From NCBI RefSeq assembly GCF_008329715.1, contig NZ_VTSR01000005.1:186001-250000 (forward strand): a DNA stretch of 64,000 nt, written 5' to 3'. Source of the stretch: Gimesia chilikensis. Lineage in GTDB: Bacteria > Planctomycetota > Planctomycetia > Planctomycetales > Planctomycetaceae. Below the pieces are notes generated by a model. The model worked only from the letters and a program-made list of their open reading frames with translations. It made no database searches and was not told the DNA's origin. Shown here piece by piece: positions 9,289 through 20,100 of this stretch. A program made the translations under genes and the position numbers. How positions within the stretch are numbered: the stretch's first letter is position 1; every line of letters starts with the position of its first letter.

Positions 9289-10473
9289 ATGGATGCGAGT
9301 ACCACACCGCCACCCCCTGGTAAGAATTCGCCTGAAAAAAAGGAGAAGAAAAAGATCGGGAGAACCCATCACTTCTTTCTGCGGGGCCTGGCGATCAGTC
9401 TGCCGCCGATTCTGACGCTGGTGATTGTCATCTGGGTCGCGGGAATCGTGAATAACTATATCATCACGCCTACCACAACCACGGTGCGCTACTGCATCGC
9501 CTACTTCACCGACGATTCCCAGCCGCGGGACAACTTCGTGCAGGTGGAAGGACTGCCTCCACTGGAATACTGTCGCAAGGATTACCTCGTCAGCAGGACG
9601 GATGCGGCCGAACTGGAAGCGATTGACGATCAGACGCTGGGGCGAATTCCCCGTCGGCAGCTTACGGACAAAGCCTGGGTTCCATTTGGAGATCGGGCGG
9701 TGCCTTACACTGACTATCGGGAAGTCGCGAAGCGAATTCGTGCGTCCGACATGCCGACGACGGCGATGGGTCTGTACATGGAACTGGCGACGACCCGCTG
9801 GTTCAAAAGTCTGTTCAACCTGAGCGCGGTCGCCGTGGCGTTGACGATTGTGGCGTTGTACTTTCTGGGGCGTTTCGTGACAGCCCGGATTGGCGCCTGG
9901 ATGGTCTACAAGTTCGAACAGGGCGTACTGGCGAGACTGCCTGTGGTGAGCAACGTCTATTCTTCGGTGAAGCAGGTGACCGACTTCTTCTTCAGCGAAC
10001 GCACGGTCGATTACAGTCGCGTGGTCGCCGTGGAATACCCGCGTCGCGGCATCTGGTCGCTGGGATTCGTCACGGGAGACAGTATGCTTGAAATGACGGT
10101 GACCGCGGGTGAACCCCTGGTGGCGATCCTGATTCCCACCTCACCGATGCCGGTGACCGGTTATACGATGAGTGTTCCCCGCAGCGAGATTGTGGATTTG
10201 AACCTGACCGTCGACCAGGCGTTTCAGTTCTGCCTGTCGTGCGGAGTGCTGGTGCCTCCGCAACAGAAAGTGACTGATGAACTGCTGCGGGAGGAACTGG
10301 GCAAGCGTCTGTTGGGCGATCGCAAGCTGGCCGGCTTCAAAGTTCAGATCGCTCCGCCCGAACCCACGACTCAGACCACCACACTCGCCAGCGAACATTC
10401 CGAATCGGAAGAAACGACTGATGCTTCCGATTCAAATTCCACTGACAGTTCCGAGCAGCCACCAGAGAAATAG
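9289..10473 (+). CDS. DUF502 family membrane protein
   Basis: 394 residues. A basic, Lys-rich N-terminus is followed by a membrane helix (about 30-52), a hydrophilic segment of roughly 110 residues, a second membrane helix (about 175-196), and then the conserved DUF502 block including LPVVSNVYSSVKQ and a segment ending GFVTGD. The C-terminal 40 residues are Ser/Thr/Glu-rich and probably disordered. DUF502 proteins are widespread two-helix membrane proteins without a defined biochemical role. The extracytoplasmic insert between the helices seems longer than in the typical roughly 200-residue members. Start ATG 9289 follows CTCG, without a strong Shine-Dalgarno sequence. It lies 78 bases upstream of hemC; joint transcription is possible. 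Confidence 0.82.
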   Translation: MDASTTPPPPGKNSPEKKEKKKIGRTHHFFLRGLAISLPPILTLVIVIWVAGIVNNYIITPTTTTVRYCIAYFTDDSQPRDNFVQVEGLPPLEYCRKDYLVSRTDAAELEAIDDQTLGRIPRRQLTDKAWVPFGDRAVPYTDYREVAKRIRASDMPTTAMGLYMELATTRWFKSLFNLSAVAVALTIVALYFLGRFVTARIGAWMVYKFEQGVLARLPVVSNVYSSVKQVTDFFFSERTVDYSRVVAVEYPRRGIWSLGFVTGDSMLEMTVTAGEPLVAILIPTSPMPVTGYTMSVPRSEIVDLNLTVDQAFQFCLSCGVLVPPQQKVTDELLREELGKRLLGDRKLAGFKVQIAPPEPTTQTTTLASEHSESEETTDASDSNSTDSSEQPPEK

Positions 10474-10551
10474 ACCGCGGTCTGACGTTGATCGATTCGG
10501 TCAAGAGAGACATGGAAACAGAATACGCAGGATAGAAAGCAGATTTGACTG

Positions 10552-11520
10552 ATGAATCAGACAGCGGAACCCCGTCCCTTGCGCATCGCGACCCGAGCCA
10601 GCAAGCTCGCGCTCTGGCAGGCAGAGCATGTGTCTGCCCTGCTGGAAGCTCAGGGGAGCGGACGGCCGATTGAAATCGTGCATATCACATCGGAAGGTGA
10701 CCGCGATCTGACCTCGCCGCTGTCACAGTTCGGCGGACTGGGTGTCTTCACACGCGAAGTGCAGAAAGCGGTTTTGGACGGACGGGCTGATCTGGCGGTT
10801 CACAGTCTCAAAGATTTACCGACCGAGCCAGCTCCCGGTCTGACCCTGGCGGGAATTCCGGATCGGGGTCCCTTGTATGACGTGCTGATTCTGCCCGAAG
10901 GTTCCGAGCCGATTGAGTCGCTGGCTGATCTGCCCGAACAGGCACGGATTGGAACGGGAAGTCTGCGGCGCCGGGCTCAACTGCTGCATCAGCGAAGTGA
11001 CCTGGAGATGCTCGAAGTCCGCGGAAACGTGCAGACACGTCTGAAGAAACTGGATTCCGGCGAATACGACGCCCTCTGCCTGGCGGAAGCCGGAATGGTG
11101 CGACTGGAACTGCTGGCCGAAAGGAACTGGCTGCTCTTAAGTCCGCCGGAAGTCTATCCGGCCGTCGGTCAAGGTGCCTTGGGCATCGAATGCCGGGACG
11201 ACGATACCGAAACCATTGAAATTCTGGGAGCGATTTCCGATCCCGCGGTGCGTGCCGCGACCACGGCGGAACGAAGTCTGCTTTCGCATCTGCGTGCGGG
11301 TTGCCATGCTCCGATCGGTAGTCTGTCTCGCCTGGAAGAGAATCAACTGACATTGGAAGCAGTCGTGTTGAGTGGCGACGGCCAGGAGCGGATTTTCGTT
11401 TCCGAAAGCGGCGCACTCGAAGCTGCTGCGGAAACCGGGATCAAGGCAGCGGAGTCACTGCTGGAAGCGGGTGCAGACCGGTTGATTTCGCCCGGTCCCG
11501 GGTCGCCGGAAGCGCTCTAA
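10552..11520 (+). CDS. hemC: Porphobilinogen deaminase (hydroxymethylbilane synthase)
   Basis: 322 residues, the usual size. It polymerises four porphobilinogen molecules into hydroxymethylbilane in cytosolic tetrapyrrole synthesis. Visible signatures are the N-terminal RIATRASKLALWQAEHV, the HSLKDLPT block with catalytic-region residues, GTGSLRRRAQL, VRGNVQTRL, AVGQGALGIE, and the dipyrromethane-cofactor cysteine in LRAGCHAPIG (Cys251). All key positions appear intact. ATG 10552 puts the first beta-strand at the expected distance. No other heme gene is adjacent. Confidence 0.96.
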   Translation: MNQTAEPRPLRIATRASKLALWQAEHVSALLEAQGSGRPIEIVHITSEGDRDLTSPLSQFGGLGVFTREVQKAVLDGRADLAVHSLKDLPTEPAPGLTLAGIPDRGPLYDVLILPEGSEPIESLADLPEQARIGTGSLRRRAQLLHQRSDLEMLEVRGNVQTRLKKLDSGEYDALCLAEAGMVRLELLAERNWLLLSPPEVYPAVGQGALGIECRDDDTETIEILGAISDPAVRAATTAERSLLSHLRAGCHAPIGSLSRLEENQLTLEAVVLSGDGQERIFVSESGALEAAAETGIKAAESLLEAGADRLISPGPGSPEAL

Positions 11521-11697
11521 AGTGCGAACGACTGTCCTACGGGCCGTCAAGTCGAAAAAAGGACCTGTAAATTATTTCCCTGTTCCTGTAAAAAACAGGC
11601 CGTAACGTATGTCGATTCTGTGATTCACTTGGGTTATACTCTGTGCAAATGGACTGCCTCTCAAAATCGTATTCAGGAAGAGCGAAAGGTTTGAGAC

Positions 11698-12819
11698 ATG
11701 GAACGTCACCCTTATCGCCCCGGGTTAGCCGGGATCGTCGCGACAGAAACTGAAATCTCACAAATCCAGGATGGTTTGACTTATCGGGGTTACCTGGTAG
11801 ATGAACTGGCCCGCGAGGCTATGTTCCTCGAAGTTGCTTACCTGCTCCTGCATGGTGAACTTCCCAGCCACGAAGAGATGGCTGACTTTCAGACGATGCT
11901 GATCGAATCGGGTCAGCTCCCTTACCCCGTGTTGAAGGCCCTGGAATCGATTCCTCCGCACATCGACATGATGGAAGTGGTCCGCAGCGGCGTCAGCCTG
12001 CTGGCACACTTCGACCCGCAGATGGAATACGGAATGTTCATGTCGGACATTTCCAATGCCCAATACCTGCTGGCGATGCTGCCGCAACTGATCTCGTTCC
12101 GTTATCATTACGTCAACGGGAAGAAGCCGGTGGTGCCTAACTTCCAGCATTCTTATGCGGGCAGTTTCTGGTACATGCTCAAAGGTGATGAGCCGACTCA
12201 GCTCGAAGAAGAAGCCTTCAATGCCCTGCTGATCTCGCAGGCCGATTACGGTCTGGCCCCATCCACCTTTGCCGCCCGCGTGGTGGCATCGACGGGGAGT
12301 CCCCTGTATTCATCGATCAATGCCGCCATCGGTTCGCTGAACGGTCAGTTGCATTGCAGCTCCGGAGCCGGCGTTCTGGATGCGTTACAGGAAGCGATGC
12401 ATTCAGGAAATGCAGAAGAGTGGGCCTGCCAGGAAATCACCAAGGGGCGTCGGGTACTCGGATTCCAGCACTCGCCGCGTAAACCACGCGATCCCCGGGC
12501 TGCGGTCCTGAAGAATTACTGCGTGCAGGTTGCCGATGCACTGGGACTGAATGCAATGGAAGCGACCGCGGATGCCATCGAAGATGTCATGGCAAAAGTC
12601 TCCCGCGTTCATCCCCGCGTGGAATGGCACGCGAGTCGACTGCTGCATTACCTGGGCTTTGAGCCTGAACTGTTCACGCCGATCTTTGCGGTTTCGCGAA
12701 TGGCAGGCTGGGTGGCACACATCGTCGAACAGACGGAGAACAATCACCTGTACCAGCCACTCTCACGCTATGTGGGAATGGATCAGCGGAAGTATAAACC
12801 ACTGCCGTTACGCAGCTGA
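11698..12819 (+). CDS. Citrate-synthase-fold enzyme with altered active site
   Basis: 373 residues of clear citrate synthase fold: N-terminal TYRGYLVDELA, and C-terminal LFTPIFAVSR and GWVAHIVEQ blocks. Aligned by eye to E. coli GltA, several active-site stretches differ. The usual HADHE reads QADYG, GPLHGGAN reads GQLHCSSG (His kept), GFGHRVYK reads GFQHSPRK (His kept), and the NVDFYSG motif with the catalytic Asp reads RVEWHAS, an Asp-to-Glu change. The Arg near the C-terminus that binds citrate also appears replaced. It may be a slow or redirected citrate synthase, or may condense another acyl-CoA/2-oxoacid pair. ATG 11698 follows an AAAGG element. It overlaps the convergent RND gene by 12 bases. 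Confidence 0.85.
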   Translation: MERHPYRPGLAGIVATETEISQIQDGLTYRGYLVDELAREAMFLEVAYLLLHGELPSHEEMADFQTMLIESGQLPYPVLKALESIPPHIDMMEVVRSGVSLLAHFDPQMEYGMFMSDISNAQYLLAMLPQLISFRYHYVNGKKPVVPNFQHSYAGSFWYMLKGDEPTQLEEEAFNALLISQADYGLAPSTFAARVVASTGSPLYSSINAAIGSLNGQLHCSSGAGVLDALQEAMHSGNAEEWACQEITKGRRVLGFQHSPRKPRDPRAAVLKNYCVQVADALGLNAMEATADAIEDVMAKVSRVHPRVEWHASRLLHYLGFEPELFTPIFAVSRMAGWVAHIVEQTENNHLYQPLSRYVGMDQRKYKPLPLRS

Positions 12820-15102
12820 TTCCGCTTTGTCGGGATAGGTCAGTCGCAGCAGAATGGGCATCAGGACGAGGTCTCCAAAGACGCCACCCACCATGGCAAC
12901 GCTCACCAGCGCCCCGAAATAAATCAGGGGGATGAAGTGTGACAGGGTGAGTACACTGAAGCCGGCAACCAGGGCGGACGTGGCATAAATGATTGCCCGG
13001 CCGACACTGTGCTGAGTTGATCGCAGCGCTTCATCTGTCGAAGCACCACGCGAACGTGCTCTTAAGAAGCTCGAGATAAAGTGGATGCTCGAATCGGTCG
13101 TGAGTCCCATTGAAACACTGGCAATCATGGCAGTACCGATATTCAACGTCAATCCGGTCCAGCCCATGACACCAATCACGACGACAATCGGAAACAGGTT
13201 GGGGACCATGGAAATCAGCCCCAGTTTCAGACTGCGGAAGGCGAGTGACATGATTAACCAGATACTGGTGGCAGCGAGCAGGAAGCTGTAAAGCTGATCT
13301 CGCAGCAGGCTGTCAATCAGATAAGCGAGCAGAATAAAAATACCGGCGGCCTTACCAGGTTCGCCATCAACGGCATTTGATTTCTGATCGGACTCTTTCG
13401 TTTCCGAGCCGGGAAAATGTTTTTTCGCGAGGGCATCGACTTTATGAATCAGGGAGAGCTTTTCCTCAGCCGACTGTCGTTCGAGGGCCCGCAGGACGAT
13501 ACGCATGCGACCCTGTTCGGGATTGTAGAGGCTGCTTTCGAAGTCCGCCTGCAGGTCTTCGATCTGGTCCAGCTTGGACTGAATCGGGTCGGATGCGAAC
13601 GGTTTTGCTGGCACAAAGTCGAGCGTGTCCGTAATGGAGATGACTTTAGTTAACTGTGTTTTGTCAGGAGGGTTAACCTGTTGCAGGTCTTCCGCCAGAG
13701 CCCGGACGCGGTCCAGGTATTCCTTATTCAATTGAGACGGAGCAGGAAAGTTGACTTCCCAGGTGGAAGCACCGCCGAGCCGGGTTTCGACGAAGTCGAG
13801 CGCCTTGACGATCTCGCTGGAGTCGCGGAAGTTTTTACTGAAATCCGTTTCAATGGTTAAGCGACTGAAGCCGGCAGCAGCAAAAATCACGAAGATCAAC
13901 GAACCCCAGAGAATCCGTTTGGGATAACGCTCATTCATCTGAGCGACCTGTTTCAGCTTTCGGGCCAGACCTTTATCGTCTGACTGTTTTGAAGGTTGAC
14001 GCAGGTAACCCAGCGACATTCCGCCGGGTAGAAGGACAGTGGAGGCGATGAGTACCATCAGAGTTCCCAGCGCCATCATGATACCGAAGCTGCGGACAGG
14101 AGCGATTTCACTGGTCAACAGTGAGAGGAAGCCGGCTGCCGTGGTGGCACAGGTCCAGAAGATCGCGGGTAAGAGTTCGACCATCGTCCGGCGGATCGCA
14201 TCGGGGCGGGGAACGTTCTCGCGCTGCAGGGCCTGAAAGTGGACGGCCACGTGTGCGACCGTCGCGATACCGATGATCGTCACGAGGGAATTCAACATAG
14301 AGCTGACCATGCTCAACTGGAGATTACCGATGACAAGTGTGGCTTCGGTCCACCAGATGGAACAGATCACAACCAGGAGAGGGAGGGCCACCCAGCGCAG
14401 CCGACGGAACAAGAGCAGCAATACGACCGCCAGCAGACTGAGCGAGACTTTGAACAGTACATCGCCGTCTTCTTCCACGTAACGGAACATGTCATAGACC
14501 TGCACGGGCTCGCCGACCACATAGGCGCGGGGCTCGTGAGCATGTGCCAGCTCGCGGATTTGTTTGAATGTTTCGGCACGGGGAACGGGAGATTGATCTT
14601 CAGGCAGCAGGCGGAGGACGATGGCCGTGGTTTCGTTGTCGTCACCGATCAGCACGCCACGCGAGAGCTCGATCAGTTCGTCGCGTTTCTGTCGAATCAG
14701 TACCCGCAACAGGAAGTTTAATTTGGGAGGGCTGAGTGCATTTGCCAGGTTTTGCGTAACGTCTGCATTGATGCCCGGGATCTGACTGAGTTCCTGGGAG
14801 AATTGACGGACCTCTTTCAGCTCATCGGTTTCCCGGGAACCCTCTTCGCCCAGCAGGCCGGGTACGGTATATGCGACGAAAACGAGTTCATCGCCGCCGA
14901 AGAGCCGTTTGCTCTCAAGGTAATCGAGCAGGTGCTGGTCATCTTTAGCGTAGAGCGATTCAATCGACTGTTCGAAGTCCAGCTTCGACGCTGGAAAATA
15001 AGCGAAGCCGGTCAGAATCAAAAAAACGACCAGCAGGCCCCAGCGGAGTTTATAGAGCAGGTTTACCCCTGATTCCAGCCAGCTCTCTGGTTGACGACTC
15101 AT
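12808..15102 (-). CDS. RND superfamily (MMPL-type) exporter
   Basis: 764 residues with the RND/MMPL duplication: membrane helix near the N-terminus, a roughly 200-residue extracytoplasmic domain, a cluster of about five helices, a second extracytoplasmic domain, and a second helix cluster. The second cluster carries GLTTDSSIHF, the acidic-residue motif used in proton coupling by RND/MMPL proteins. The size is typical of the MMPL/HpnN/Patched-like branch, not the 1000-residue tripartite pumps. Such proteins often move hydrophobic lipids between membranes. The substrate is not evident; the hpnE-like gene 4.5 kb away makes a hopanoid or terpenoid lipid conceivable, but this is only inference. 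Start ATG 15102; Shine-Dalgarno is weak. Confidence 0.85.
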   Translation of the reverse strand: MSRQPESWLESGVNLLYKLRWGLLVVFLILTGFAYFPASKLDFEQSIESLYAKDDQHLLDYLESKRLFGGDELVFVAYTVPGLLGEEGSRETDELKEVRQFSQELSQIPGINADVTQNLANALSPPKLNFLLRVLIRQKRDELIELSRGVLIGDDNETTAIVLRLLPEDQSPVPRAETFKQIRELAHAHEPRAYVVGEPVQVYDMFRYVEEDGDVLFKVSLSLLAVVLLLLFRRLRWVALPLLVVICSIWWTEATLVIGNLQLSMVSSMLNSLVTIIGIATVAHVAVHFQALQRENVPRPDAIRRTMVELLPAIFWTCATTAAGFLSLLTSEIAPVRSFGIMMALGTLMVLIASTVLLPGGMSLGYLRQPSKQSDDKGLARKLKQVAQMNERYPKRILWGSLIFVIFAAAGFSRLTIETDFSKNFRDSSEIVKALDFVETRLGGASTWEVNFPAPSQLNKEYLDRVRALAEDLQQVNPPDKTQLTKVISITDTLDFVPAKPFASDPIQSKLDQIEDLQADFESSLYNPEQGRMRIVLRALERQSAEEKLSLIHKVDALAKKHFPGSETKESDQKSNAVDGEPGKAAGIFILLAYLIDSLLRDQLYSFLLAATSIWLIMSLAFRSLKLGLISMVPNLFPIVVVIGVMGWTGLTLNIGTAMIASVSMGLTTDSSIHFISSFLRARSRGASTDEALRSTQHSVGRAIIYATSALVAGFSVLTLSHFIPLIYFGALVSVAMVGGVFGDLVLMPILLRLTYPDKAESAA

Positions 15103-15563
15103 AAGGGGAAACCACTTCCTGCTGCCCGACAGGCAATACGATTAAAATTCGGCCCGTTGCGATAATGCAGGAAAACTTCCGCAGCTCACGCAACCCAGAT
15201 ACTCTTGTCGAACTATAGCTCACGGAAACCGTGATTTCACGACAAAGTGTGCCTTTTTTGCATCGTGTTGTTTTTTTCCAACGGGCATACTTCAGAACCT
15301 GCAGCATCGATATTTCCTGATATCTGGATCGTTTCGAATCGCAGGTCTGTTCAGTCCCTACAGCCGTCAGAAATCACATAAACCCCTTTTCTGGTGAGCA
15401 GAGTCCCCTTGTGTCTGCCGTGTCAGATCTGCATACTTAGGGCTGTCTTCCCACTGGTTAACTGCCGTATTGTTAATACTTTGGGGAATCGAAACACCAG
15501 ATCGAAAATACGCCGATCCTCCCGTGTTGTCCCCTCGGGATCTCTCTTTTCCACAGTGGAACA
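15103..15563. other. Divergent intergenic region
   Basis: 461 bases between the divergent RND exporter and glycosyltransferase genes. It should hold both promoters, but I see no strong -35/-10 pair, hairpin or operator. Short open frames here lack coding character. Confidence 0.5.
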
Positions 15564-16934
15564 TTGTCTGTGACCAAAACCGGATTCTTAACGACGGCCC
15601 TTGTACTGATTCTGCTCCTGGCGGGCGGTCTGCGTCTGGGAATCGTAATGCGGCAGAGTGATCAACTGCGGGAAGACCGGGATGCCTATATTGCGATTGC
15701 CCGTAACCTCGCTGCGGGAAATGGCTTCACTTCAAGTCGCATGGACGCAGGACAGGACCTCGAACCGACGGCCTTTCGTCCGCCCCTTTACCCCTGCCTG
15801 CTGGCCGTGGGTTACTATCTGAATGCAGGTCCCCAGATGACAGGGATCCTCCAGGTCCTGCTGGGAATTGCCACCGTCTGGTTCACCTGGAAAACAGGTC
15901 AGCGATTACAGTTAAAATGGGCGGCTCTGTTCGCGGCGGGAATCGTGGCGACGGATCCGATTCTGCTGCAATACACCTCTTACTCCATGACCGAAGTGCT
16001 GGCCACGTTCTTGTGCAGCCTCTTGCTCTACCTGCTGATCTGCAGTTTTTCCACACGTGCAGAGGAATTATCAGCGTCAACCAACAAACCACTGCTGTTC
16101 TGGACCGGCGCCGTCTGGGGGCTGGCGATTCTCTGCAGGCCCACTTTTCTGGCGTTTCTGGGAATCTGGCTGGTGATCCGCCTGGCGGATTCACTCAAAC
16201 AGAGACTGCTCTCAAACAGAGAGGAGTTGCGGCCCGCATCAGTCAGCCAGCAGATTGCATTTCTGGCAGCGGGAATTATTCTGGCAGTTTCCCCCTGGCT
16301 GATTCGTAATCTGGTCGTGTTTCGCGCGCCGATTCTGACGACCACGCATGGAGGATACACGCTCTTGCTGGGGAATAATCCGGTCTTCTACAACGAAGTG
16401 GTGCAGCAGCCCTGGGGAACGGTGTGGACAGGTGAGAGCCTGGATGCCTGGCAGAAAAGTCTGGAGGTGGACATCGCGCAACTGCAGCCAGCCCTCGAGA
16501 CCGAACAGGAACGGGATCGCTGGATGTACCAGCGGGCACGCCAGAATATTTCATCCCAACCTTTGCTGTTTGCCCAGTCGTGTCTGCTGCGACTCAAACG
16601 ATTCTGGAATATCGCCCCCCTCGCAAGTGCGGGACAGACACCCTCTCGAACTCTGCTACTGGGAGTGGCGAGCTACTACTTTGTTGTCCTGCTGGGCTGT
16701 CTCTGGGGAGCGTGCCTGGTAATCTGGAAAAGAGAGCGAAACTGGTCACCACTAATCTGGCTGCTGGTGAGCTTTACCATCGTGCATCTGTTCTACTGGA
16801 CCAACATGCGAATGCGGGCGCCGCTGGTGCCTGCGATCGCCCTGCTGAGCGTTTTCGGCTGGTCCCATCTGATTCATTTCTGCAAAATCGACCGACTCTG
16901 GAACCGCCCGAACACTGGTCACCCTAAATCATGA
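15564..16934 (+). CDS. ArnT/PMT-like membrane glycosyltransferase (GT-C fold)
   Basis: 456 residues, about ten predicted membrane helices. After the first helix comes an acidic loop (REDRDAYIAIARNLA) and then FRPPLYPCLLA, the usual pattern of the dolichyl-phosphate-mannose/ArnT superfamily, in which a periplasmic Asp/Glu loop binds a lipid-linked sugar donor. A second conserved-looking segment is MTEVLATF. Family members transfer a sugar from a polyprenyl-phosphate donor to lipid or protein on the outer face of the inner membrane. The acceptor here is unknown. The frame opens with TTG at 15564; GTG at 15570 is an equally good start and is better spaced from the GTGGA element at 15556-15560. 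Confidence 0.8.
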   Translation: MSVTKTGFLTTALVLILLLAGGLRLGIVMRQSDQLREDRDAYIAIARNLAAGNGFTSSRMDAGQDLEPTAFRPPLYPCLLAVGYYLNAGPQMTGILQVLLGIATVWFTWKTGQRLQLKWAALFAAGIVATDPILLQYTSYSMTEVLATFLCSLLLYLLICSFSTRAEELSASTNKPLLFWTGAVWGLAILCRPTFLAFLGIWLVIRLADSLKQRLLSNREELRPASVSQQIAFLAAGIILAVSPWLIRNLVVFRAPILTTTHGGYTLLLGNNPVFYNEVVQQPWGTVWTGESLDAWQKSLEVDIAQLQPALETEQERDRWMYQRARQNISSQPLLFAQSCLLRLKRFWNIAPLASAGQTPSRTLLLGVASYYFVVLLGCLWGACLVIWKRERNWSPLIWLLVSFTIVHLFYWTNMRMRAPLVPAIALLSVFGWSHLIHFCKIDRLWNRPNTGHPKS

Positions 16935-16987
16935 ATAATCAATCACTTACAAGCAGGCTGACTCTCATTCCCGGCCAGTGATTGTTA

Positions 16988-17017
16988 TTGACACTCTTTC
17001 AGAAATCGACCTATAAT
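16988..17017 (+). promoter_or_regulatory. Near-consensus sigma-70 promoter for lptD
   Basis: TTGACA at 16988-16993 and TATAAT at 17012-17017, separated by 18 bases. Both hexamers match the consensus exactly. The predicted transcript starts near 17024, giving a leader of about 155 bases before the chosen lptD start at 17179. Confidence 0.75.
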
Positions 17018-17178
17018 CCGCACCCATTTATCTCGGGTCGACAGACTGAGTTACCGCCTGCCGACCTCAAACCGTTACCCTCTTCCCTGCTAAACCCTTG
17101 GCAGCAGAGCGTATTCCACTTCGACCCTATCCTCTCATCAGAAGATTGACCTACCCGGTTATCACTTCAGGAGTGCCC

Positions 17179-20100
17179 GTGTCGGGCGAGATCTATTCCG
17201 ATTCTCGGTATGTTTCGCTTCGTATCTGGCGAGTGATTTTGCTGATTGCAATCCTCGGCGGTGTCACCACCGTTGCGCCTGCTCAGACCAGTTTCTTCGG
17301 TGCTCCCAAAGCGTCTTACGAAGAGTCGGAATACGAACCATCGGAACAGGAATCGATCCAGATCGAGGCGGAATACTCCCAGCAGTGGGAACAGGATTTC
17401 GTCAACGTTTCGATTTTGAAAGGGAACTGCCGCATTCAACAGGGCGACGCCGTTCTCCGCTCGCGACAGATGGTCATCTGGCATGCCAAATCCCGTAAGA
17501 CGGATCGCATCTCTGTCTATCTGGAAGGGGAAGTCCGCGTCGATCTGCCGGGAGAATCCCAAAGCGAGAACAGTCTGCTCGTCAATCTGGTCACGCAGAA
17601 CGGCTTGAAAACCAAATACCGTCGCCCGACGAACGGAACGCCCGCCGAGGATGATCCCCTGCTCAAACGGGCGACACAACGCCGGGGCATTCCCCACGAT
17701 CATCAGTTGAAGCGTGCTCAGTTCATCGTCGAGAAACCACCGCTCGAAGGACCGGAACTGGCTCCCATGCCTGAACCGGAAATGAACGTCGGATTCCGTC
17801 GCATTCGTCTGTTCCCCCGTAGCGCGGTCCCCTACAACGTACAAAGTTTTCCCTCGACACACACCGTTCCCCCGGAACAGATCTGGGTGATTACCGGCGG
17901 TGTCAACCTGCTCATCGACGGTGTGGAAGGTCTGGGCATGGTCGACATGTCCGCGGATCGGATTATCATCTGGACCGATGGACGGGACACGCAGAACTTC
18001 AACTCGGAAATCCGCCAGTCCAAAGAAACGCCTTTCGAAATCTACCTTGAAGGCAATATTGAGATCCGGCAGGGAACCTATTATCTCCAGGCCAACCGTG
18101 CCTACTACGATGCCCGCGAAGAACGGGGCGTGCTGCTGGATGCAGAACTCAAAACGTATATCCCCGAACTGGGAGAAGATGTCCGCGTCCGGGCCAGCCA
18201 GATCCGTCAGTTGTCGAAAGGGGCCTACCTGGCTCAGAACGCCTGGGCAACGGGCAGCCAGTTTGGAAAACCCGGATACAAAATTCAATCCTCGGATGTG
18301 TTCATCGAAGATCGCTATACGACTCCCTGGCTGGGAACAGGCTCACCGCAAATTGATCCCCTCACTAATGAACCAGTCCCGAATAAGCGCGCCTGGATTT
18401 CCAGTTCGAACAATACCTTCCAGGTTGGTGACGTACCGCTGTTTTATCTGCCCTACGTCACCAGTCCGGCCGAGGACATCTATTTTCCGATCACAGGTCT
18501 GAGATTCGGGAACGACCGTATCTTCGGTTTCCAGGTCGAAACCGAATGGGATATGTATAAACTGCTCGGCCTCGAACGTCTGCCCGGCACGAAGTGGGAA
18601 GGTCAGGTCGATTACTACTCATACCGTGGTGTCGGCATCGGTCAGTCGGGAGACTATCAGGGAGCCAACATGCTGGGCTTCGATAATGTCTTCCGCGGTG
18701 ACGCCAAGATGTTCTACATCCACGACACCGGTCTCGACAACCTGGGTGCCGACCGTCGGGCTCTGGTCCCCTCCACTGAGGACCGCTATTTCATTAATAT
18801 GCATCATCGTCAGGAATCGCCATTCGGGATGACACTCACCGGCGAAGGTGGTCTGCTCTCAGACCGGAACTTCCTGAACGAATACTTTGAAGAGACATTT
18901 GACACCGGTAAAGATGTAGAAACTCTGCTGCACCTCAAGCAGCAACAGGAGAACTGGTCCTGGTCGATGATTGGACGAACCCGTTTGAACGGATTCGAAA
19001 CCACCACAGACTGGCTGCCCAAAGCGGATCTGTTCCTGCTGGGCGAGCCCCTCTTCGGAAACCTGGTCAACTGGACTTCCCATTCCTCCGTCGGTTACGG
19101 AAAGCTGAAGCCCGGCTCCGCACCATACAACCCCTCTCAGGACGTCTTTACTCCCCTGCCCTTCGTTGCGGATTCAGAGGGACTGGTCGCGATGACCCGC
19201 AACCAGCTGGAAGCCCCCTTCAATCTGGGTCCCTTCATCATGACTCCCTATGTCATGGGGGAAGCGGCTTACTGGGAACAGGGTCTGCAGCAACAGCAGA
19301 TTGACCGTCTCTATGGTTCTGCCGGTCTGCGGAGCAGCATCATGGCAGAGCGGGTCTTCCCCACGGTTTACAATCCGTTTTTCAATCTGAACGGTCTGGC
19401 GCACAAGATGGTGCTTGAAGCGGATTATTCCTTCAGCGACTCGAGTGAAAACCTGACCAACATCGCACAATACAATGAATTCGATGACAACGCCCAGGAA
19501 CGATTCCGCGAACGTCTGGTCATCAACACCTTCGGTGGCACGCTGCCTCCCCAGTTCGATCCCCGCTTTTACGCAGTACGAACGGGAGCCGCACGGGGTG
19601 TGACCGATCCGTACTACGAAATGGTCGACGATCAACAGGTCCTGCGGATGGCGTGGCGGCATCGGCTGCAGACCAAAACGGGTCCCCCCGATCAACAACG
19701 GATCAAAGACTGGATGAGCCTGGATCTGGAAGCGTCCTACTTCCCGGATGCGACGCGTGACAACTTTGGCGAAGACTTTGGTCTGTTGGGGGGGCGTTAC
19801 CGCTGGTATCTGGGTGACCGAACCACACTGGCAGCCAACGCCTATTACGACCTGTTCGATGGCGCACAGCAGTTGTGGGACGTGTCATTGACCAGTCAGC
19901 GAACCCGCCGCATGACGGTTAACGTGGCGTTACAACAGATCAAAGGGGGCGGCGGCCTGGACAGCCAGATCCTCTCTGCCACGCTGAACTACATCATGAG
20001 CGAAAAATGGAGCGCCGGCGTCAGTACTGCATACGACCTGGGCGAAAACTTGAACCGCGGGCAGACCTTCATGATCACCAGAACCGGGGCCGACTTCGTC

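Noticed and set aside
11635-11640. TATACT as -10 of the citrate-synthase-like gene
   Set aside because: No acceptable -35 at 16-18 bases (TCGATT); too weak to list as a promoter.
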